From Bacteroidales bacterium UBA3810 (lineage in GTDB: Bacteria; Bacteroidota; Bacteroidia; Bacteroidales; Paludibacteraceae), in the NCBI GenBank assembly GCA_002368645.1, contig DFEE01000024.1, positions 1-57,556 of the forward strand: a stretch of DNA of 57,556 nt, written 5' to 3'. The position numbers were made by a program, and so were the translations under genes. The notes beneath the pieces are model-generated. The model did no database searches and was not told the origin of the DNA. It worked only from the letters and a program-made list of their open reading frames with translations. The stretch's first letter is position 1. Every line of letters starts with the position of its first letter. This document shows, piece after piece, positions 8,117 through 14,167 of this stretch.

Positions 8117-8554
8117 TCAATACTCATTTTCGTTACAATTATAACTTTGTTTTGAATATATTTTGCTTATCTCTGGTTTACTACTACTAATTATGACTTG
8201 CACACAGTCTCCTATTTTGTATCTATGAGCGGAAAAATATGATATACGCCATCTATGCTTATACGTAATAGACCTGTATGCGTATTCGCATTCGAATTCG
8301 TATGCTCCAAATTTCCCACGTCCACGAGTTGGTCTCAACCACCATCTATTTGTAATTTTGGCCTCTATAATTACGCCTTCTGTATTGAAAAGGTAATTAT
8401 GGTAAATCGTATTATATAAGGTCATTATTAAGCCTGCAACAATCAAGGTAATAAAAATATATGATACAACTTTACCTATCTTTAACCATATGCTATCCTT
8501 AGCACTAATAAGCCACTCATTTTTGATATTATTTTTATCTATAGTTTTATTCAT
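8117..8554 (-). CDS. Small membrane protein, candidate immunity protein (third cassette)
   Basis: A 145-residue protein. A cytoplasmic N-terminus precedes one strong membrane helix (about 30-50, VVSYIFITLIVAGLIMTLY). A roughly 80-residue extracytoplasmic beta-rich domain follows, resembling DUF3592-type proteins (TEGVIIEAKITNRWW, CEYAYRSITYKHRW, YKIGDCVQVIISSSKPEIS). Its start overlaps the end of the toxin remnant at 8547-8963 by 8 bases, the usual toxin-immunity arrangement. An immunity role is inferred from position only. Confidence 0.6.
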   Translation of the reverse strand: MNKTIDKNNIKNEWLISAKDSIWLKIGKVVSYIFITLIVAGLIMTLYNTIYHNYLFNTEGVIIEAKITNRWWLRPTRGRGKFGAYEFECEYAYRSITYKHRWRISYFSAHRYKIGDCVQVIISSSKPEISKIYSKQSYNCNENEY

Positions 8555-8963
8555 TGTGTTTTTTGACCTGTTCAGCAGTCGTATTTAATATAACATTTGA
8601 AGCTTCAGGATTCTGCCCCACCGTAGAATTGAGCATTTTTGTACGAACTTGCTTTGCACGTACATTTTGAACATTTTCCTGCGCATTTTGCAGTTTGGTT
8701 GCTTTATTAATTGAGTTCGGATTATTTTGTGCCTGACGTTCTGCTGTTTTGAGTTGTTTAGATGCTGTTTTCATTTCTTTATTTACAGTATTCACTGATT
8801 GTGTAGAACCAACATCAACAACTTTCCCTATTGTGGTATTTATCGCCGTATTTACAATGGTTTCTTGAGCAACCTCTTGGAAATTTTCGTTAATATTGAT
8901 ACCAGAATTGAGGCTTGAACCCTATGTTGTATAATCAAAGATCACTCGCGGCTGATGGGTCAT
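8547..8963 (-). pseudogene. Polymorphic-toxin C-terminal remnant 3, interrupted by TAG
   Basis: One frame runs from an ATG at 8963 (ATGA overlap with the upstream immunity gene) to 8547, with a single in-frame TAG at 8922-8924. Before the stop it reads MTHQPRVIFDYTT; after it, GSSLNSGININENFQEV and a Gln/Asn/Lys-rich helical region ending in AEQVKKHNE. A GTG at 8795 could restart an 82-residue product. Low-complexity helical segments of this type are common near the tips of RHS-like toxins. No toxin domain is recognisable, and the rest of the toxin is absent. Confidence 0.5.
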
Positions 8964-9580
8964 GTATTTAAAGTATTGCATTCTTGCGCTAAAAACTTGG
9001 CGTATTCTTCTCCGTCCATCTTCTGCGTAATACGAGTACCTTCATACTCAACAAACAAGCCATTATGGGATGCCAATTGATCTAAATCGGTGTTAAAAAC
9101 AGCCTGCTCTCCCTGCAAGAAATAGAAACGAGGACTGTTTACATAAACATAATAATCGTACCCAAAATGAATGTATGTCTTCGTTCTCTTATGATATAAA
9201 GTTCCCCATGCATTCTCTCGCAATATCAGAGGAACGACATATTGAATCTCTTCTAAAGTTAAAGACATATTATTAAATATTTTATTATGCCATTTCGTTA
9301 GAACTCCATCTTGATCATACATTGGTAGCGGTGGGTAGTCATCGTACACTTCCAAATGTACTAATTTAATTTTTTGAACATGCAAGTATTCAAATAGGGA
9401 GGTTAAAAATCGAATATATGCCTGCTCAGTTTTGCAATAATCATTAAAAGTAAACTCTCGTCCCTTATACATACGTCCCACATCCGATATGGATGTCCAT
9501 GAATCGCTCCTTCTGTAGTTTTCTTCCTTCAATATAGGAATTGTATATAAACGCCATCTATCATTCATAGTATAAAACAT
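8960..9580 (-). CDS. Hypothetical protein, candidate immunity protein (second cassette)
   Basis: A 206-residue soluble, aromatic-rich protein with no signal peptide and no family I recognise. It reads IHFGYDYYVYVNSPRFYFLQ near residues 147-166 and a C-terminal EEYAKFLAQECN. It begins 41 bases after the end of toxin remnant 2 and overlaps toxin remnant 3, so it is placed as a cassette immunity gene. It is intact and AT-rich like its neighbours. Confidence 0.6.
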   Translation of the reverse strand: MFYTMNDRWRLYTIPILKEENYRRSDSWTSISDVGRMYKGREFTFNDYCKTEQAYIRFLTSLFEYLHVQKIKLVHLEVYDDYPPLPMYDQDGVLTKWHNKIFNNMSLTLEEIQYVVPLILRENAWGTLYHKRTKTYIHFGYDYYVYVNSPRFYFLQGEQAVFNTDLDQLASHNGLFVEYEGTRITQKMDGEEYAKFLAQECNTLNT

Positions 9581-9621
9581 TTATAATGTGTCGTTCATTA
9601 TTTATCTAATAAAAACAAACC

Positions 9622-9822
9622 TTAGTCTCCTATTCTTGTAAGATTTTCATCATATGTTCCATTTCTAGTCGTTCTGTCATTTAGTTTTTCGGGAGAATCA
9701 GCCATTTTCCATATTCCTCCATTGTGACCATCTTTGTTTAACGCGCATCCGTCTTTAAAGTGTACGTGGGGTTGTTCATTATGCTTGATATCACCTTTAT
9801 CAAATCCGGTATCTTCTAATTT
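9622..9822 (-). pseudogene. Polymorphic-toxin C-terminal remnant 2
   Basis: A 66-codon open frame without a start, opened by a TAA at 9823-9825. It contains QPHVHFKDGCALNKDG, nearly the same as HVHFKDGSALNKDG in remnant 1, then a different tail (TRNGTYDENLTRIGD). Further upstream (9825-9900) fragments such as VGIELVDVK and DKHGEKT appear in other frames, which suggests several frameshifts in the missing part. The shared motif marks a toxin tip; its enzymatic activity is not shown. Confidence 0.6.
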
Positions 9823-9909
9823 TTACATCCACTAATTCTATACCTACTTAATATCGTTTACGTTTTTTCACCATGCTTGTCTTGGGATTTCACATATTCC
9901 TTTTAGGAT

Positions 9910-10353
9910 TCATTCTCCATAAAAAAATAACCATCGATAATAGACGTCTTCTTTCTTCTCTACCAAATACACCGGCATATTATATAAATCGCTTTGCTTG
10001 GGTAAGTACACCGCATTTGCGAGGCGTAATGTTCGTTCTTCTTCGTTCTTGAATATATATACTTCCGGATATGTAGATGTGTTACAAAAACATCGTCTAG
10101 ATAATTTCTGTGGAATCGGGCAGCGGGAATTGGTTGCGTTCAACTCAAAACACAAAGCAATAGAAATCTTTGTATCGCTCTGACTTGTACTCTTTTTACA
10201 TAACGAAAAAATCTTAAAAGCTTTCTCTATCCACTCATTTTTAGAAATCATATCTCCTTGTAATTCATTGATATGATAACTATCCCAATTCTGTGTACTG
10301 TTAGTGAAATCCTTTAGCCACTTATTAATCCTATTGTTCAATATTCCATCCAT
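9910..10353 (-). CDS. Hypothetical protein, candidate immunity protein (first cassette)
   Basis: A 147-residue soluble protein without signal peptide, starting MDGILNNRINKWLKDFTNS and ending in YYRWLFFYGE. The family is not recognised. Its ATG overlaps the restored end of toxin remnant 1 by 23 bases in another frame, a strong positional argument for an immunity gene. It contains five cysteines but no clear metal motif. Codon use is AT-rich, unlike the surrounding housekeeping genes. Confidence 0.6.
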   Translation of the reverse strand: MDGILNNRINKWLKDFTNSTQNWDSYHINELQGDMISKNEWIEKAFKIFSLCKKSTSQSDTKISIALCFELNATNSRCPIPQKLSRRCFCNTSTYPEVYIFKNEEERTLRLANAVYLPKQSDLYNMPVYLVEKKEDVYYRWLFFYGE

Positions 10354-10620
10354 TTTGTTTTAAGTATTGTTTTTGTTCATTAGTTAACTTTCCGTTTCCA
10401 TGCTTCCATGTTCATCTTTGTTTAACGCGCTTCCGTCTTTAAAGTGTACGTGGTCTTGTTCTCCAACTACCTTACCAGAATGAAAGTCAATTATTCCTTT
10501 AGGTGCCTTCCCTTTTGTAACATCTTGCTTTAATTGATTGATAGTTTTTGGAGTTAAAGAGTATGTTGATTTTGAAGAGCCTCCTCTATTATAGCCTTGC
10601 GCTTTATTTGAGGCGGTGTT
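10331..10620 (-). pseudogene. Polymorphic-toxin C-terminal remnant 1 with one-base frameshift
   Basis: The frame opens directly after a TGA (10621-10623) and has no start codon. It reads KSTYSLTPKTINQLKQD, then KGIIDFHSGKVVGEQD and HVHFKDGSALNKD. At 10406-10416 one G appears lost: as read the frame ends HGSMETES, but with one G restored it continues GTWKHGNGKLTNEQKQYL and ends at a TAG (10331-10333) overlapping the next gene. Tips with this motif occur at the ends of RHS-type toxins in Bacteroidetes, possibly polymorphic toxin type 24; I am unsure of the number. The N-terminal delivery part is missing. Confidence 0.65.
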
Positions 10621-10664
10621 TCATGATGATAGGATTTTTTGAGTGGGGACTTGCTTTTTGCGTG

Positions 10665-10696
10665 CGAAGGTACGACTTTTTTTCGAGATATGCAAA
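10665..10696 (-). promoter_or_regulatory. Promoter in front of the toxin remnant array
   Basis: Minus-strand TTTG (10696-10693), 20 bases, then TACCTTCG (10672-10665), one base off the consensus -7 box. It is followed by a six-codon frame (MKHRLK) that ends just as the toxin frame opens, so a promoter seems joined to a truncated gene. Confidence 0.6.
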
Positions 10697-10782
10697 AAAA
10701 TATGTTTTTTTGTTCAAAAGTGTGTCATTGGCAAAAGGTAGAAAATAGATTCATAAAGGATCCATTACGGATCTATAAGGGT

Positions 10783-10842
10783 GCTCTAGTAATGCTCTAG
10801 TAGTGCTCTAGTAATGCTCTGGTAATGCTCTAGTAGTGCTAT
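10783..10842. repeat. Tandem 12-base repeat (TGCTCTAGTAAT)
   Basis: About five units alternating TGCTCTAGTAAT and TGCTCTAGTAGT, preceded by GGATCTATAAGGGTG at 10770-10784. A related GGATCTATAAAGGTG occurs near 7840 at the other side of the toxin island. Confidence 0.8.
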
Positions 10843-10923
10843 AGTAGTTGATAAGGAGCGAAAAGGAGCGCAAAGCGATAACAGAACAGTTAGTGAACAG
10901 AGGTTTTGGTGGACCGAAAAGTA

Positions 10924-12210
10924 TTAGCGGTAGCTTGGTCCGAAGCGGCGTATGGCTTCGCGCTCCAACTCTTCCCGTTGTGAAGGGTCGGCGATGGAGA
11001 TCAGTGCCTTCGCTCTCGCCGCCAAGGGTAGGTTATGGAGATAAACTATGCCGTGCTCGGTCGCTACATAGAAGTTCTGGAAGCGCGTGGTCACGACTCC
11101 GGCTCCCTCCGTCAGATGGGCGACAATCTTACTCTTGCCCTTATTGGTCATAGAGGGTAATGCAATGAACGCTTTTCCGCCTTCCGACAACGGCGCTCCG
11201 TACATAAAATCGTGCTGCCCGCCGACACCGCTGATAACCGTCTCGCCAATTGAGTCGGCGCAGACCTGCCCCGTAAGGTCAATCTCTATCGCCGAGTTAA
11301 TCGCCATGACACGAGGATTAAGACGGATAACGGCTGGGTCATTGGTCCAGGCTACGTCACGAATCATAATATCTTCGTTGCCGTCAACATAGTCATACAA
11401 CTCTCGAGAGCCCAAGATGAGCGAGCCGACCGACTTGCCGGGCAAGACCTTCTTGAGGCTGTTATCGATGACGCCGTTCTCTATGAGCGGCAGCACGCCG
11501 TCCGTAATCGCTTCAGTGTGCAGCCCCAAGTGTTGATGATGGCGTAGGGCATGCAGCACGGCATTGGGAATCCCGCCGACACCTATCTGCAAGGTCGCGC
11601 CATCGGGAATCTCATTGGCGATAAACTGACCTATCCGGGTGTCTAAAGCAGAGGGCACCGCCGTAGGCACTTCCACCAAGGGGACATCACCCCGGCAGAC
11701 CGCTGCTAACTGAGAGACATGTATCACCGGATCACCGTAGGTGCGGGGCATAAACTTATTCACCTGGGCAATGACCTTCTTGGCGCACTCCGCCCCCGAG
11801 AAAGCGATATCCGCCGACACACCATAGGAGACATAACCGTTCTCATCCGGTTCAGATACATTGAGAAAAGCCACATCGACCGGCACTTGCCCCGACCGGA
11901 AAAGCGCCGGCACTTCGCCTAAGAAACACGGAATAGTGTCCGCCACTCCTTCGCGAGTCGCCTTGCGCAAGTTATTGGGCACAAAAATAGTGACGGCGCG
12001 GAAGGAGTTCATCAACTCGCGTTGGGCATAAGGAGCATCTTCATTCGCCACCCCGAAGCCCGAGATAATCGTCACATTGCGCAATCGGTCAGCTTGCGCC
12101 GTGAGGGCATTGAGAAGCACGGTTGGGATGGAGGTGGAGCCTTGCACCACCACGGTCTCATTGGATTGAACGAGGCTCACCGCCTCTTCCGGAGATACAT
12201 AGGTAAGCAT
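10924..12210 (-). CDS. Acetyl-CoA hydrolase/4-hydroxybutyrate CoA-transferase family protein
   Basis: A 428-residue protein of the two-domain CoA-transferase family. It has the CoA-site glycine loop GVGGIPNAV (about 210-220) and HTEAITDG (about 232-239), whose glutamate is the expected residue forming the glutamyl-CoA intermediate. It would move CoA from an acyl-CoA to acetate, or hydrolyse it. As the last gene after iorA, iorB and an aminotransferase, its likely substrate is an aryl-acetyl-CoA; this is inference. A TTG three codons upstream could also start the frame, but the ATG at 12210 is preferred. Module A sequence lies at 12213-12231, directly before the start. Confidence 0.88.
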   Translation of the reverse strand: MLTYVSPEEAVSLVQSNETVVVQGSTSIPTVLLNALTAQADRLRNVTIISGFGVANEDAPYAQRELMNSFRAVTIFVPNNLRKATREGVADTIPCFLGEVPALFRSGQVPVDVAFLNVSEPDENGYVSYGVSADIAFSGAECAKKVIAQVNKFMPRTYGDPVIHVSQLAAVCRGDVPLVEVPTAVPSALDTRIGQFIANEIPDGATLQIGVGGIPNAVLHALRHHQHLGLHTEAITDGVLPLIENGVIDNSLKKVLPGKSVGSLILGSRELYDYVDGNEDIMIRDVAWTNDPAVIRLNPRVMAINSAIEIDLTGQVCADSIGETVISGVGGQHDFMYGAPLSEGGKAFIALPSMTNKGKSKIVAHLTEGAGVVTTRFQNFYVATEHGIVYLHNLPLAARAKALISIADPSQREELEREAIRRFGPSYR

Positions 12211-12212
12211 AT

Positions 12213-12231
12213 GAGTCAAAAGTCAAAAGCC
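12213..12231 (+). repeat. Short module A copy before the CoA-transferase gene
   Basis: GAGTCAAAAGTCAAAAGCC on the plus strand, opposite in sense to the flanking genes, within the 28-base gap between the aminotransferase stop and the CoA-transferase start. Confidence 0.6.
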
Positions 12232-12238
12232 GGCGTTA

Positions 12239-13564
12239 TCAAGAAAAGTCCTCATCGAACTTGGCTAAGCGCTCTTCCAAGGCTGCCATTTGGTCCTCAC
12301 GCATTGCCGAAGCACAACCGCGCATACCTTCACGCTTGGCATCGGTCGAAGCCAATGAAATGGCCGATACGCCGTAATAAATGAGTTTGTTGAGCAATTC
12401 TTCTCCCGTCCAATCGCGGTACGTGAAGGTGAAGAAAAAACCGTCTCCGACTGCCCGTTGATGCTCGTCAAACGGATAAACGACATGGAAATTGTGGCGC
12501 TCCATGATTTGCTTTATCTTATGGCATTTGTCGGCATAATAGCGGGTATTGTCCACATAGCGTATTTCTCCCTTGCAGGCGCCCTCGAACATAGCAGCCA
12601 TCGCGTACTGCACGGAGTGACTGACACCGGAGGTGATTGCGTATAGAATATGATAGACCAAGGTGCGCATGAACTGACCGTCACTATGATAGCGCTCCGT
12701 CAACGCCGGGAAATGACGATGCGCCAAACTCGGATTAACCGCTACAATGGCTGCACGTTCACCGGCATAAGAGAATATCTTGGAGCAACTGATGAGGTGC
12801 ACACAGTTCATGGTATAGCGCCCTACGGTTGGTTGAAACGGCGCCTGATAAGGCACCCCGCGGTGCGGGTCGCGAAAGTCCATGTTCATATATGCCACGT
12901 CCTCTATAACAATCGTATCATAGCGATTAGCCAATTGACCGACGATACGCAACTCTTCCTCGCTCAAGCACATCCAGGAGGGGTTATTGGGGTTGGAAAA
13001 CAATATCGCAGCGATATTACCTTGCTTGAGCTTGGCTTCCAATGCGTCGCGTAGAGCCTCTTCACGATAATCGCCTATATCCAAGGACTCCGTCTTTAAC
13101 CCAATCACGCGGCACTGCAATTTCTGTACCGGAAAACAGGGGTCCAGGAACAAGATGGTATCTCTGTCCGGTCGCAGTTGATGAATAAGCGTATCCACGC
13201 AGAAGGCCCCCTGCATGCTTCCCACCGCCGGAACCAAACAGTCCTCGGGGATTGTGAGACCCATAAACGCCTTGATAAACTCCGAAGCCCAATGACCTAA
13301 CTCCGGCACACCGGTAATCAGGGGGTACTTATTGGCAACTCCTTTCTGCAAGGCGGCTATCTGCGCCTGTACGCCTATCGGTTCTGCCGGCAGACCGGGA
13401 TTGCCCAGCTCCATGTGGACGTACTCTGTGCCCGTTTGGCGTTCTATCTCGGCAACGATACCCGCCATTTGACGGATTGTCGCGTTGCCCAACTCATGGG
13501 CGTCCATTAAACCGAAAGATTCACATACGGAATCGACTAATTGTTTGTCAAGCGGAAATGTCAT
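12239..13564 (-). CDS. Pyridoxal-phosphate aminotransferase, class I/II
   Basis: A 441-residue fold-type I aminotransferase. The substrate-binding loop has SNPNNPSW (about 191-198), the PLP-binding aspartate lies in VIEDVAYMN (about 223), and the PLP lysine in SCSKIFSYAGERAA (about 265). It would convert an amino acid to its 2-keto acid. Next to iorAB the natural substrates are phenylalanine, tyrosine or tryptophan. Specificity cannot be read from the sequence. The N-terminal region (VCESFGLMDAHELGNATIRQM) is longer than in AspC-type enzymes. Confidence 0.88.
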   Translation of the reverse strand: MTFPLDKQLVDSVCESFGLMDAHELGNATIRQMAGIVAEIERQTGTEYVHMELGNPGLPAEPIGVQAQIAALQKGVANKYPLITGVPELGHWASEFIKAFMGLTIPEDCLVPAVGSMQGAFCVDTLIHQLRPDRDTILFLDPCFPVQKLQCRVIGLKTESLDIGDYREEALRDALEAKLKQGNIAAILFSNPNNPSWMCLSEEELRIVGQLANRYDTIVIEDVAYMNMDFRDPHRGVPYQAPFQPTVGRYTMNCVHLISCSKIFSYAGERAAIVAVNPSLAHRHFPALTERYHSDGQFMRTLVYHILYAITSGVSHSVQYAMAAMFEGACKGEIRYVDNTRYYADKCHKIKQIMERHNFHVVYPFDEHQRAVGDGFFFTFTYRDWTGEELLNKLIYYGVSAISLASTDAKREGMRGCASAMREDQMAALEERLAKFDEDFS

Positions 13565-13582
13565 AAGATTCGTACTTTTTGG

Positions 13583-14167
13583 TTAGACACTCTCACCGGC
13601 GGCGCGCCGGCCTGCTTCAACGGCTGCGATGTTCGCTGCGACAACCGCGTCTCCCTTACGGCTGAACACGCTGCTCACGCCCGCGATAATCGTTTCGGGC
13701 TCAATGCCTAAGCTCGGTATCGCAGCGCCTAAAAGCACCATATTGGCGGCTTGAGCCGGGGCACCCGCTTGATTAGCCAATGCTTCGACATCCAGGATGA
13801 CATGGTGCTCTATGCTCCGGATATGTTGGAGTATCTCTTCTATGTCAGGGTAATTCGGGATGTTGACGATGGGCTTTGAACTCGTCACTATCCGGCCGTC
13901 CTTACTCAGATAAGGCAGGTAGCGTAGCGCCTCCATCGGCTCGAGCGAAATGATAAGATCGGCGCAGCCTTTCGCAATCAAATCCGAGTGAATCGGCGCT
14001 GAACTCAATCGTAAATTGGACTGAACATCCCCGCCTCGCTGCGACATACCATGTACTTCTGCCTGTTTGAGATAGAGACCCTCTTTGAGAGCCGCTTCGC
14101 CTATGACCGTTGCGATAGAGAGGATGCCTTGTCCCCCCACACCGGCTAAAATAATGTCCTTCTTCAT
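13583..14167 (-). CDS. iorB: Indolepyruvate ferredoxin oxidoreductase, beta subunit
   Basis: A 194-residue protein of the 2-oxoacid:ferredoxin oxidoreductase gamma/beta type, starting KKDIILAGVGGQGILSIATV, the conserved GGQG loop. Later HGMSQRGGDVQSNLRL and LISLEPMEALRYL match the family. With IorA it oxidatively decarboxylates arylpyruvates to aryl-acetyl-CoA, reducing ferredoxin. Its ATG overlaps the iorA stop (ATGA). Length is normal. Confidence 0.93.
   Translation of the reverse strand: MKKDIILAGVGGQGILSIATVIGEAALKEGLYLKQAEVHGMSQRGGDVQSNLRLSSAPIHSDLIAKGCADLIISLEPMEALRYLPYLSKDGRIVTSSKPIVNIPNYPDIEEILQHIRSIEHHVILDVEALANQAGAPAQAANMVLLGAAIPSLGIEPETIIAGVSSVFSRKGDAVVAANIAAVEAGRRAAGESV

Noticed and set aside
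13596..13610. CCGGCG-GCG-CGCCGG in iorB
   Set aside because: It has the 6-3-6 form but no spacer, and the encoded residues fit the family's C-terminal helix.
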